Of a DNA stretch of 64,000 nucleotides, positions 44,268 to 53,140 are shown piece by piece. Position 1 is the first letter of the stretch, and every line of letters begins with the position of its first letter. The translations under genes were made by a program, and so were the position numbers. The notes beneath the pieces were generated by a model, which saw only the letters and a program-made list of their open reading frames with translations, made no database searches and was not told where the DNA came from. This DNA is from AP-15 sp963814865 (GTDB taxonomy: Bacteria > Pseudomonadota > Alphaproteobacteria > ATCC43930 > CGMCC-115725): the NCBI GenBank assembly GCA_963814865.1, contig CAWFEN010000016.1, positions 1 through 64,000 on the forward strand, in the 5' to 3' direction.

Positions 44268-44449
44268 CTAGCAGGGTGCGGAAAAAGGCCCGATCACTGT
44301 CATTCCGAGGCGCGGGCCACGCCCGCGAGCCCGGAAACCATGAACACCGGCTTCGAAAAATCATGGGCTTGGCCGGTGTTCATAGATTCCGGGCCCGGCC
44401 CCGGAGGGCCGTCCCGGAACGACAGCAGACTTTTTCCGCAACCTGCTAG
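44268..44449. repeat. 182-bp miniature inverted-repeat element
   Basis: The terminal 20 bases, CTAGCAGGGTGCGGAAAAAG at 44268-44287 and the complement of 44430-44449, pair with one mismatch. Inside, a second palindrome (CCGGAAACCATGAACACCGG against GCCGGTGTTCATAGATTCC) makes most of the element self-complementary. No transposase is encoded. Its right tip overlaps the stop codon of the adhesin gene at 44446. It resembles a MITE or a large palindromic repeat. Confidence 0.7.
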
Positions 44450-46083
44450 GTCGAGAACAGCAGCTGGGCGGCGTTCAGGCTGGCCGGGTGGTCGCTCAGC
44501 GCGGCGACCAGCTGGCGCGAGCTGCCGGGCGCGCTGCCGCCGGCGTCGTAATAGAGGTCGTGGTTGCCGGTGTCGTAGGCGAAGCGCTGGCTCGTCGCGG
44601 TAAAGGTGCCGGTGCCGTTCTGGACGAACAGGCCGCCGAGCGGCTGCGGCGTCGCGGTGGCGCCCGGCAGGCTGAAGCCGGAGCCGCTGATGAACAGCAT
44701 CTCGTTGGTCGCGGACGCGGTGAAATCGGCGATGGTGTTGCTGCCGGCGGCGCTGAACACGAACTCGTTGGTGCCGCCATTGCCGGTCATTGTCGTCTTG
44801 CCGCCGGCATGGAACACATCGTTGCCGGCGCCACCCGTCAGCACGTCAGCACCGGTGCCGGCATAAACGATGATGTGGTCGGCCGCCGGCGCGGTCGAGG
44901 CGAGGCTGACGGTGTTGCCGTTGTCGCCGTCCGAGATGGTGATCGCCGCGCCGGTCACCCCGGTGAAATTGGCGCTGGTGAGGGCGAGGGTATTGGCCTT
45001 GCCGTCGGCCAGCACATAGGTCTCGACCCCAGTCACCCTGCCAGAGATCACGCCTTTGATTTGATTAGTGACGCTGCCGCCAAATTGCGGTGATCCGGAG
45101 TGTCCTAGGACACTACATCTCGAGGTCTGTTGACCCCTGATCGTCCCAAAGTTTACGATCGAACCGGCGGCTGCGCGCACCGAAACACCGGTGGCCGCTG
45201 CACTGCGGCGGAAATGCCGTTCTGCTGAATGGTTCCGAAATTGATCACGGTACCGGCAGTACCGAAGATATCGACGGAAGGGAGGTTCACACCAACAATT
45301 AAGCTGGAAGCCGCTCCGCTCGACCCATTGACGACGCGGCCACCATCTTCCAGAATAACGCCGTTGCCGTTGCTGGTCGCCTCAATCCTCCCGAAATTGG
45401 TGACCGTGCCAGACCCGAAACCAATATATACGGCGTTTCCCGGCCCATCGATCAGGGCGTCGTTTGAGATACTGCTGCCGTTGGTTACGCTGCCACCCCC
45501 GTCCAATACGACGGCGGTATGGATCATCGTCTCCTCGATCGTACCGAAATTCGTCACCGCTCCGGAGCCGCCGCTGATGTCTATCACGCGCCTGCCGCCC
45601 GAGATCAATGCGCTCGTCACGAGCGCAGAGCCGTCGGTGATGCGGCCACCTGCCGTTAAATAAATGCCGACGCTATTCGTGCCGGTCGCTTCGATCGTGC
45701 CGGAATTGGTGACGGTGCCGGGCGCGCGCTTGATCAGGATGCCCCACTCATAGCCCTGATCAGCGACGGGGTCGCCGCCGCCGCTCGAAAAGCTCTCATT
45801 GTTGACGACGTCCCTCGATCAGTCCGACCGGGTCGCCGCCGCCGCTCGAAAAGCTCTCATTGTTGACGACGCCGCCCGCCACCAGCTGGATGCCGCTGCC
45901 GGCGGTACCGGTACCCTCGATCGTGCCCTGGTTGTTGATGGTCCAGGCAAAGGAGGTGTCGCCGAAGAGGGCTTCGGCGTTGGTCACGTCAATATCGCCG
46001 GTCACGGTTACCGGGCGCTGCGTCGCCGGGTTGCTGAGCGTGATCCCGGTCAGATAGGTGCCGCTGTAGATCGTGCCGGCCAT
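44446..46083 (-). pseudogene. Second RTX-like secreted protein, two frameshifts
   Basis: GGGAGGG precedes ATG 46083 (MAGTIYSGTYLTGITLSNPA). The product would be about 530-545 residues: short parallel-beta repeats such as GTVTNFGRIEATSNGNGVIL and GAVTNFGTIEETMIHTAVVL, then an RTX-like stretch (GADVLTGGAGNDVFHAGGKT) and a C-terminus (YDTGNHDLYYDAGGS, AAQLLFST) matching the adhesin at 38306 over about 190 residues. Break 1: a 42-bp segment is repeated at a 61-bp offset (45769-45871), shifting the frame and giving a stop at 45796. Removing one copy restores VNNESFSSGGGDPVADQGYE. Break 2: an indel near 45200-45215, before VSVRAAAGSIVNFGTI. The stop codon lies in the tip of the inverted-repeat element. 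Confidence 0.82.
45769..45871. repeat. 61-bp-offset direct duplication inside the second RTX-like gene
   Basis: 42 identical bases at 45769-45810 and 45830-45871 (GGGTCGCCGCCGCCGCTCGA at their left end) are separated by 19 bases that only partly resemble the sequence beyond the second copy. 61 is not a multiple of three, so the duplication shifts the reading frame. Deleting one unit restores a continuous frame. Confidence 0.9.
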
Positions 46084-46226
46084 CGGTCCCTCCCAAGTGC
46101 TGCAACCCCGCGAGCGCCTGCAAGCCAAGCGTAATTAATTTTGGTTATTTTTCGTTACGCCACGTCACAATTTAACCGAAGCACGCGGTTTTGTGAAGCG
46201 GCAAAGGGACAAACGCGCGCGCCGCC

Positions 46227-48125
46227 TCAGGTCCAATTGCCCGACCAGGCGAGCACGTCGCGGCGGCGCAGCTCGTCGGCGATCCGCTCGGCCAGCGCGT
46301 CCGGCCCGCTGTCGGCGGTGCGCAGATGGATCTCGGGGTTCTCGGGCGCCTCGTAAGGCGAGCCGAGCCCGGTGAAATTGGGTATCTCGCCGGCTTTGAC
46401 CTTGGCGTAGAGGCCTTTCGGGTCGCGCCGCATGCATTCCTCGATCGGCGTGTCGACAAACACCTCGATAAACGGGTGGGGTGCTGCGATCTCGCGCGCC
46501 ATCTGGCGGTCGGCGCGGAACGGCGAGATGAACGAGCAGATCACGATCAGCCCGGCCTCGCCCATCAGCTTTGCCACCTCGCCGACCCGCCGGATGTTCT
46601 CGACGCGGTCGGTGTCGGTGAAGCCGAGATCGCGATTGAGGCCGTGCCGCAGATTGTCGCCGTCGAGCAGCATCGTGTGGCAGCCGGCGGCCAGCAGCTT
46701 TTGCTCGAGCTGATTGGCGATCGTCGATTTGCCGGCGCCGGAGAGCCCGGTGAACCACAGCACCGCGGCCTGCTGGCCCTTGATCTCGGCGCGGTGCCGC
46801 GGACTGACGGTGATGTCCTGCCAATGGACGTTGCTGGCCCGGCGCAAGGCGAAATCGACCATCCCGGCGCCGGCCGTCTCGTTGCTGAAACGGTCGATCA
46901 GGATAAAGGCGCCGGTGTCGCGGTTGGCCGCGTACGAGTCGAACGCCACCGGAACCGAGGTCGACAGATTGCACAGGCCGATCTCGTTCAAGCCGAGGGC
47001 CCGGGCGGCGACATGCGTCGAGGTGACGACATCGATCCGGTGCTTCAGCGCGGTGACCGTGGCCGGCACCGTGCGGCTGCCGATCTTGAGCCAATAGGAG
47101 CGGCCGGGCACCAGCGGCTCGTCCTTCATCCACACGATATGGGCGGCGAACTGGTCGGCGAATTCGGCGCGGGCGCGCGGATCGACCAGCAGATCGCCGC
47201 GCGCCATGTCGATGTCGTCCTCGAAGGTGAGGGTGACGGCGTCGCCGGCCTGCGCCCGCTCCAGCGTGCCGTCGAAGGTCACGATCTCCCTGACCCGCGA
47301 GGTGCGGCCCGACCCCATGATCAGGACCGTGTCGCCCGGCATCACCGAGCCCGCCGCCACGGTGCCGGAAAAGCCGCGGAAATCGCTGTTCGGCCGATTG
47401 ACCCACTGCACCGGAAAGCGAAAGCCGGTCTGCGCACCGCCGTCCTCGACCTCGACGGTTTCGAGATAGTCGAGCAGCGCCGGTCCCGGATACCACGGGG
47501 TTCGGGACGACGGCTCGGTGATGTTGTCGCCCTGCCGCGCCGAGATCGGGATGATGTTCAGCGACCGGAACCCCAGGCCGGCGGCAAAGCCGCGGTAGGC
47601 CGCGGCGATCTGCTCGAAGACCTGGCGGTCGTAGCCGACGAGGTCGAGCTTGTTGACCGCCAGCACGACGTGGCGAATGCCGAGCAGCGAGCAGATCAGC
47701 GAATGCCGCCTTGTCTGGTCGAGCACGCCCTTGCGGGCATCGACGAGGAGGATGGCGAGATCGGCGGTCGAGGCGCCGGTCGCCATGTTGCGCGTGTACT
47801 GCTCGTGGCCGGGGGTATCGGCGACGATGAACGCACGCCGCGGCGTCGCAAAAAAACGGTAGGCCACATCGATCGTGATCCGCTGCTGGCGCTCGTCCTC
47901 GAGGCCGTCGAGCAGCAGCGAGAAGTCGATATCGTCGCCGGTCGTGCCGAAGCGCCGCGACTCCCGCTCGAGCGCCTCGAGCTGATCGCCGAGGATCGCC
48001 TGGGCGTTGAACAGCAGCCGGCCGATCAGGGTCGATTTGCCGTCATCGACCGAGCCGCAGGTCAGGAAGCGCAGCAGCCCCTTGTCGGACGGCAATGCTT
48101 GCGCTTCAGGGGATGAGAGGGCCAT
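46227..48125 (-). CDS. cysN: Bifunctional sulfate adenylyltransferase subunit 1 / APS kinase
   Basis: Protein of 632 residues. Residues 1-440 are CysN, the GTPase subunit of ATP sulfurylase: P-loop GSVDDGKSTLIGRLLF, DERQQRITIDVAYRFF, DTPGHEQYTRNMATG and NKLDLVGYD, with EF-Tu-like beta domains after. Residues 450-632 are APS kinase (CysC): Walker A GLSGAGKST with Lys466, DGDNLRHGLNRDLGF, and FISPFRADRQMAR. Fused forms are typical of Rhizobium NodQ and many alphaproteobacteria. It needs CysD for the adenylyl transfer, but cysD is not upstream: only 166 bases separate it from the hydrolase gene. ATG 48125 is given; TTG 48128 is an alternative. Confidence 0.94.
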   Translation of the reverse strand: MALSSPEAQALPSDKGLLRFLTCGSVDDGKSTLIGRLLFNAQAILGDQLEALERESRRFGTTGDDIDFSLLLDGLEDERQQRITIDVAYRFFATPRRAFIVADTPGHEQYTRNMATGASTADLAILLVDARKGVLDQTRRHSLICSLLGIRHVVLAVNKLDLVGYDRQVFEQIAAAYRGFAAGLGFRSLNIIPISARQGDNITEPSSRTPWYPGPALLDYLETVEVEDGGAQTGFRFPVQWVNRPNSDFRGFSGTVAAGSVMPGDTVLIMGSGRTSRVREIVTFDGTLERAQAGDAVTLTFEDDIDMARGDLLVDPRARAEFADQFAAHIVWMKDEPLVPGRSYWLKIGSRTVPATVTALKHRIDVVTSTHVAARALGLNEIGLCNLSTSVPVAFDSYAANRDTGAFILIDRFSNETAGAGMVDFALRRASNVHWQDITVSPRHRAEIKGQQAAVLWFTGLSGAGKSTIANQLEQKLLAAGCHTMLLDGDNLRHGLNRDLGFTDTDRVENIRRVGEVAKLMGEAGLIVICSFISPFRADRQMAREIAAPHPFIEVFVDTPIEECMRRDPKGLYAKVKAGEIPNFTGLGSPYEAPENPEIHLRTADSGPDALAERIADELRRRDVLAWSGNWT

Positions 48126-48291
48126 CAAGAACTGCCTTCGTGCTGTTTGCGATGCTGCGGGGGCCTCTCGTCAATAGCTGAAACGGCCGGATATGCAAAG
48201 CCGGGCCGGCAGCGCTCGGGCCGACGGCAAAAGACCGCCGCTCGTTTGCCGGCAGGCGCGCATCGCCGGCGGGCGACCAAGGGGCGTGGGC

Positions 48292-49182
48292 TCAACCCCC
48301 CGCGAAATGCCGCAACAGCCATTCGAGCGTCGCGTCGGGCGCCTCTTCCGGCACGTAGTGGCCGCAGGGCAGCGCGCCGCCCCATGCATCGGTGGCGTAA
48401 TGACGCTGCCAGACCGCCAGCACATCGCCGTGGACGCCCTCGGTATGGCTGCGCGCGCCCCAGATCACCAGCAGCGGCACCGTGATCTTGCGTCCGGCCG
48501 CGAAATCGGCCGTGTCCATCTCGAGATCGCAGGTGGCGCAGGCGCGATAGTCGGCGCACGACCCCTTGATCGTCTTCCAGTTGAAGCAGCGGACATATTC
48601 GGCGAAAGCCTCGGGGTCGAAGAAGCCGAGACCGATGCCGGGCTTCGATAGTTTTTTCTCCATGAAATATTGGGCCGGGATGCCGGCCAGCATGCGCTCG
48701 GGAAAGTCGTAGGGCTGGGCCATCAAGGCCCAATGCCACGAGCGCAACGCCCATTCCTTCGAGGCGTGGGTCCAGATGTGGTGGTTCGGCAGGATGTCGA
48801 TCAGCGCGGCGCGCTTGACCCGGTCGGGATGGTCGAGGCACATGCGCGCGGTGGTGCGGGCGCCGCGATCGTGCCCGGCGACGAAGAACTCGCGATAGCC
48901 GAGCTTCTCCATGATCTCGACCTGGTCCTGGGCCATCGCCCGGAACGAATAGTTGATGCTGTTTTCGCCGGCATCGTCGGGGCCGACGCTGTCGCCATAG
49001 CCGCGCAGATCGGGAGCGACGACATGAAAGCGTTGGGCCAGCCGCGGCGCGATCCTGCCCCAGGAGGCATGGGTCAGCGGATTGCCGTGCAGCAGCAGCA
49101 AGGGCGGGCCGTCGCCGCCGTGGCGCAGATTGATGCGCGCGCCGCTCGTCTCGATCTCGGTCCGGGTGAACCCCTCGAACAT
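48292..49182 (-). CDS. Alpha/beta hydrolase, haloacetate (fluoroacetate) dehalogenase type
   Basis: Protein of 296 residues. Nucleophile Asp105 lies in VAGHDRGARTTARM, with the paired arginines (Arg106, Arg109) that bind carboxylate in fluoroacetate dehalogenase. His150-Trp151 in RSWHWALMAQP match the halide-binding pair, Asp129 is the likely acid, and His275 in GHYVPEEAPD completes the triad. The oxyanion strand is LLLLHGNPLTHASWGRIAP. This set, especially HDRGAR plus HW, points to haloacetate dehalogenase (EC 3.8.1.3 type) rather than an epoxide hydrolase, though substrate is inferred. AAGGAG precedes ATG 49182. It lies upstream of cysN on the same strand. Confidence 0.88.
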   Translation of the reverse strand: MFEGFTRTEIETSGARINLRHGGDGPPLLLLHGNPLTHASWGRIAPRLAQRFHVVAPDLRGYGDSVGPDDAGENSINYSFRAMAQDQVEIMEKLGYREFFVAGHDRGARTTARMCLDHPDRVKRAALIDILPNHHIWTHASKEWALRSWHWALMAQPYDFPERMLAGIPAQYFMEKKLSKPGIGLGFFDPEAFAEYVRCFNWKTIKGSCADYRACATCDLEMDTADFAAGRKITVPLLVIWGARSHTEGVHGDVLAVWQRHYATDAWGGALPCGHYVPEEAPDATLEWLLRHFAGG

Positions 49183-49341
49183 ATCCGCTGTCTCCTTTCC
49201 AACGCTTCACTTTGTCGTCTTGGCCGAGCTTCGCCCGGACGCCACGGTAGCGGTTTCGATCGGCGGTTGCGAGCGAAGCCTTTCCCCGCGGCAGCAATGC
49301 AGGTAATACAGGGGCGGTGATGTTGTCGGGGCGAGGGTGCG

Positions 49342-51039
49342 TTGGGGGACCGCCGGTTCGTCGTCGAGCTGATCAAGCCGTCGCATTACGACGATGACGG
49401 CTACGTCATCCAGTGGTGGAAATCCTGGATCCCGTCGAACTCGCTCGCCTGTCTCTACGGCATCGCGGCCGATCTGGCGACGCGCCGCGCGCTCGGCCCC
49501 GACGTAGCGGTCGAGATCCAGGCCTATGACGAGTGCCACACGGTCATCCCGATCCGCCGGATCATCCGCCGCATCAAGGGCGCCGATGCCGGGCTCGTCT
49601 GCCTCGTCGGCGTGCAGTCGAACCAGTTTCCGCGGGCGATCGACATGGCCGCGCAATTCCGCGCCGCCGGCATCGCGGTGGCGGTCGGCGGGTTTCACGT
49701 CTCGGGCTGTCTGGCGATGCTGCCCGAACTGCCGCCCGATCTCGACAGGGCGCGGCGAATGGGGATCACCCTGTTCGCCGGCGAGGCCGAAGGCCGGCTC
49801 GAAGGGCTGTTCGCCGATGCGCTCGCCGGCCGGCTCCGGCCGATCTACAATTATATGGACGATCTGCCGGGGCTGCAGCGGCAGGTGACCCCGTTTCTGC
49901 CGGCGGCGATCGTGCGGCGCTACGGCGAGAGCCTCGGCGCGTTCGACGCCGGGCGCGGCTGCCCGTTCCAGTGCAGCTTTTGCACGATCATCAATGTGCA
50001 GGGACGCAAATCGCGCTGGCGCGATGCCGACGATGTCGAGCGGCTGGTGCGCGCCAATCTGGCTCAGGGTGTCTTCCGGTTTTTCATCACCGACGACAAT
50101 TTCGCGCGCAACCGCAATTGGGAGGCGATCTTCGACCGGCTGATCGAGATGCGCGAAAAGGAGGGGCTGGGGCTGCAATTCATCATCCAGGTCGACACGC
50201 TGTGCCACCGCATCCCCGATTTCGTCGAGAAGGCGGCGCGCGCCGGCTGCAAGCGGGTCTTTGTCGGGCTCGAAAACATCAACCCCGACAATCTGCTGCA
50301 AGCCAAGAAAAAGCAGAACCGGGTGCACGAATACCGCCGGATGTTCCTTGCCTGGCGGGCGCAGCGGGTGATCACCTATGCCGGCTATATTTTGGGGTTC
50401 CCGAACGACACGCCGGAGCGGATCGCCCGCGACATCCGCACCGTGCAGCAGGAATTGCCGGTCGATCTGCTCGAATTTTTCATCCTGACGCCGCTGCCCG
50501 GCTCGGCCGATCACCAGGAGCTCCATAAAAACGGGGTGTGGATGGACCCCGACATGAACAAGTACGATCTCGAGCACGTCACCACCGGCCATCAGTCGAT
50601 GACCGCCGCCGACTGGCAGAAAGTCTATCGGCAGGCCTGGGATCTTTACTATTCGCCCGCGCACATCGAGACCATCCTGCGCCGCGCCAAGGCGAGCGGG
50701 ATCAAGCCGGTGCGGCTGTTGAACCATATCCTGCAATTCTACTTTACCTTCCTGCAGGAGAACGTGCATCCGCTGCAGGGCGGCTATTTCCGGCGCAAAT
50801 TGCGCCGGAGCCGGCGGTCGGGGCTGCCGCGCGAGAACCCGCTCGTGTTTTATCCGCGGCGGGTCGGCGAGATCGCCGCAACCCACGCCAGGCTCGCCGC
50901 CTTCTATCTCCGCCTGCACCGCATCCGCCGCCGCGTCGAGCGCGACCCCAGGCCCTATACCGATGCCGCGCTGGCGCCGATCGACGCCGAGGCCGCGCCG
51001 CCGCCGCGCACCAAGAAGGCGGTCGCCGCCGCGGCGTGA
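49342..51039 (+). CDS. B12-binding-domain radical SAM protein
   Basis: Protein of 565 residues. Residues about 50-190 resemble the cobalamin-binding Rossmann domain of class B radical SAM enzymes (VCLVGVQSNQFPRAIDMAAQ, RAAGIAVAVGGFHVSGCLAM). The radical SAM domain follows with the cluster ligands Cys207, Cys211 and Cys214 (RGCPFQCSFCTIIN), then FRFFITDDNFARNRNWEAIF, KRVFVGLENINPDNLLQAKK and TYAGYILGFPNDTPERIARD. The C-terminal 170 residues are basic and helical. Class B members methylate or rearrange unactivated carbons; the substrate is unknown. The start is a TTG at 49342 with GCGAGG upstream, so the N-terminus is uncertain. It is divergent from the hydrolase gene. Confidence 0.9.
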   Translation: MGDRRFVVELIKPSHYDDDGYVIQWWKSWIPSNSLACLYGIAADLATRRALGPDVAVEIQAYDECHTVIPIRRIIRRIKGADAGLVCLVGVQSNQFPRAIDMAAQFRAAGIAVAVGGFHVSGCLAMLPELPPDLDRARRMGITLFAGEAEGRLEGLFADALAGRLRPIYNYMDDLPGLQRQVTPFLPAAIVRRYGESLGAFDAGRGCPFQCSFCTIINVQGRKSRWRDADDVERLVRANLAQGVFRFFITDDNFARNRNWEAIFDRLIEMREKEGLGLQFIIQVDTLCHRIPDFVEKAARAGCKRVFVGLENINPDNLLQAKKKQNRVHEYRRMFLAWRAQRVITYAGYILGFPNDTPERIARDIRTVQQELPVDLLEFFILTPLPGSADHQELHKNGVWMDPDMNKYDLEHVTTGHQSMTAADWQKVYRQAWDLYYSPAHIETILRRAKASGIKPVRLLNHILQFYFTFLQENVHPLQGGYFRRKLRRSRRSGLPRENPLVFYPRRVGEIAATHARLAAFYLRLHRIRRRVERDPRPYTDAALAPIDAEAAPPPRTKKAVAAAA

Positions 51040-51159
51040 TCCGGCCGGCTTCGCCGCAGGGCCGGGCGGGCGGTGCGGTGCCGACGCGCGGCTGCTGCCC
51101 GCGTGACAGTAGAAACCGGGCGTGGTACGTTTCACTTGGTAAAGAAACAGACGATCGGC

Positions 51160-53085
51160 ATGGAACGCGTCCACCTCAAACGCCGATTGACCGCCGTTAT
51201 GCTCGCCGACGTTGTCGGCTACAGCCGGCTGATGAGCGTCGACGAAGAGGGCACGCACGTCCAGCTCGCGGATTATGTGAAGATCCTGGTTGAGCCTGCG
51301 GTCGCCGCGCATGCCGGTCGGCTGGTCCGCAGCATGGGCGATGGGATGCTCGTCGAATTCGACAGCGCCGTCGACGCGGTGCGCTGTGGCATCGACATTC
51401 AGCGCGGGATCGCCGAGCGAGATGCCGGTATCGATGCCGACCGCCGGATACAATTGCGCATCGGCATCAACACCGGCGACGTGATCGTCGACGACCGCGA
51501 CATCTACGGCAACAGCGTCAATATCGCCGCGCGCCTGGAAACCCTGGCCGAACCCGGCGCGATCTATGTCACCCGCGGCGTCCGCGACCAGTTGCGCGGC
51601 CATCCGAGCCTCTCCTTCGCGGATGTCGGGGAGCATCGGGTCAAGAATATCGACCGGCCCATTCGCGTGTTCCGTGTCGAGCACGGGGGCGCGGCGGACC
51701 GCCCCATGCTTCCGCCGCCCGCCCTCTCGCGCGGCCGGCAATTGCTGCGGACGGCGTTTCTGTCACGCCGCCGGACTGCTCTCCTCGCCGCTGTCATCGT
51801 GGCGATCGCCGTCGGGGTTGTTGCCGCCGTGACGCCGAATTGGCGCGGCCAGTCGGCGCTGGCGCAGCGCGCCTCGATCATCGTCCTGCCCTTTACGAGC
51901 TTGGGCAGCGATCACGGGCAGGATTACTTCGCCGACGCGGTGACCGACGATTTGACCACGGATTTGTCGCACCTCCACGATGCTCTCGTGATCGCACGCG
52001 AGACCGCCTTCACCTATAAGGGGCGACCCGTCGATGCAAGGCAGATCGGTCAGGAATGCGGTGTGCGATACCTGTTGGAAGGGAGCATCGAAAGGATCGG
52101 GCTGCGCGTGCAGACCAATGCCCGGCTGATCGATGCGGCGTCGGGCGGGCAGATCTGGGCTGACCGCTTCGATAACCAGGTTGCCGATATTTTCGAGTTG
52201 CAGCGGGCGATAACCAGCCGCATTGCCGCCGCCCTCGATATTCAGCTGGTGCGCGCCGAGGGTCGTCGCGCAACGGGCGCGCAGGCCGCGAATCCCGATG
52301 CCGTCGATCTTCGATTCCGTGCCATGAGCCTCTACTTCGGTTCCATCACCCCGGAGCACAGTGAGGAAGCACGGCGCCACCTCGAAGAAGCGGTGCAGCG
52401 CGATCCGCAATCGGCCGAGGCGTGGGGTTGGTTGGGCGAAATCCTGGTGTCCGAATATTTGCATCGATGGAACAAGGCCGGGCGAACGGAGCTCGACGAA
52501 GCCGCCGACGCGGTACGAAAGGCTGTGGCGATCGATCCCAACCTTGCGCAGGCGCGTTATGCAGAAGGCCTGGTTCGCCGCGCGGAAGGCGAGCATCATG
52601 CGGCATTGGAGGCATTTCGCCGGGCATTGGAGCTCGATCCCAATCTCTCCCGCGCCATGGCCGAAATGGCCAACGAATTGACCCTGGTCGGCCGGCCCAC
52701 GGAGGCGCCGCCATTGGTGGAGAAGGCGATCAAGCTCAGCCCGCGCGATCCGTCGCTCGGCGGGTATTATTGGATTGTCGGCCGCGCACATTTCTTCGCC
52801 GGTACCTACCGCGACGCGATTCCGTGGTTGCAGAAATCGGTCGCGCTGCGACCAAACGATTGGTACAACAGACTTTATCTGGTCGGTGCCTACGCGCTCA
52901 GCGGTCAGACGGATGAAGCGACAAAGGTGTTGCAGGAATTCAATAATAATCCGCAATTTGCCGGGTATACGCTGCGGCGCGTCGAAGCGAGCGAGAAGAC
53001 AAATCCGGACGACAACGCCGTGGTGGTCGCGGCTCGCCAAAAATTTCACGAAGGGCTGCAGATGGCGGGCATGACCGCACGGTGA
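51160..53085 (+). CDS. Class III cyclase - membrane helix - TPR protein
   Basis: Protein of 641 residues. Residues 8-175 are an adenylate cyclase domain with metal-binding Asp17 (MLADVVGYSRLM) and Asp61 (RSMGDGMLVEF), then RIGINTGDVIVDDRDIYGNS and VNIAARLETLAEPG with the Asn/Arg pair. One membrane helix lies at about 207-226 (TALLAAVIVAIAVGVVAAV). Residues 240-375 form the FlgO/TolB-like domain common in these cyclases (SIIVLPFTSLGSDHGQDYFA, GVRYLLEGSIERIGLRVQTN). Residues 410-641 are TPR repeats. ATG 51160 lacks a clear ribosome site; GTG 51106 is possible. The two genes downstream are free copies of its TPR part. Confidence 0.88.
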   Translation: MERVHLKRRLTAVMLADVVGYSRLMSVDEEGTHVQLADYVKILVEPAVAAHAGRLVRSMGDGMLVEFDSAVDAVRCGIDIQRGIAERDAGIDADRRIQLRIGINTGDVIVDDRDIYGNSVNIAARLETLAEPGAIYVTRGVRDQLRGHPSLSFADVGEHRVKNIDRPIRVFRVEHGGAADRPMLPPPALSRGRQLLRTAFLSRRRTALLAAVIVAIAVGVVAAVTPNWRGQSALAQRASIIVLPFTSLGSDHGQDYFADAVTDDLTTDLSHLHDALVIARETAFTYKGRPVDARQIGQECGVRYLLEGSIERIGLRVQTNARLIDAASGGQIWADRFDNQVADIFELQRAITSRIAAALDIQLVRAEGRRATGAQAANPDAVDLRFRAMSLYFGSITPEHSEEARRHLEEAVQRDPQSAEAWGWLGEILVSEYLHRWNKAGRTELDEAADAVRKAVAIDPNLAQARYAEGLVRRAEGEHHAALEAFRRALELDPNLSRAMAEMANELTLVGRPTEAPPLVEKAIKLSPRDPSLGGYYWIVGRAHFFAGTYRDAIPWLQKSVALRPNDWYNRLYLVGAYALSGQTDEATKVLQEFNNNPQFAGYTLRRVEASEKTNPDDNAVVVAARQKFHEGLQMAGMTAR

Positions 53086-53140
53086 CACGGGGGTCTCATC
53101 ATTGACCGGGCGCTCGGCGCCGAGCTGGGGAGGTGGGCAA

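Noticed and set aside
49207..51741. Minus-strand open frame of 844 codons opposite the radical SAM and cyclase genes
   Set aside because: Composition is that of an antisense shadow, and the plus-strand proteins keep every catalytic motif.
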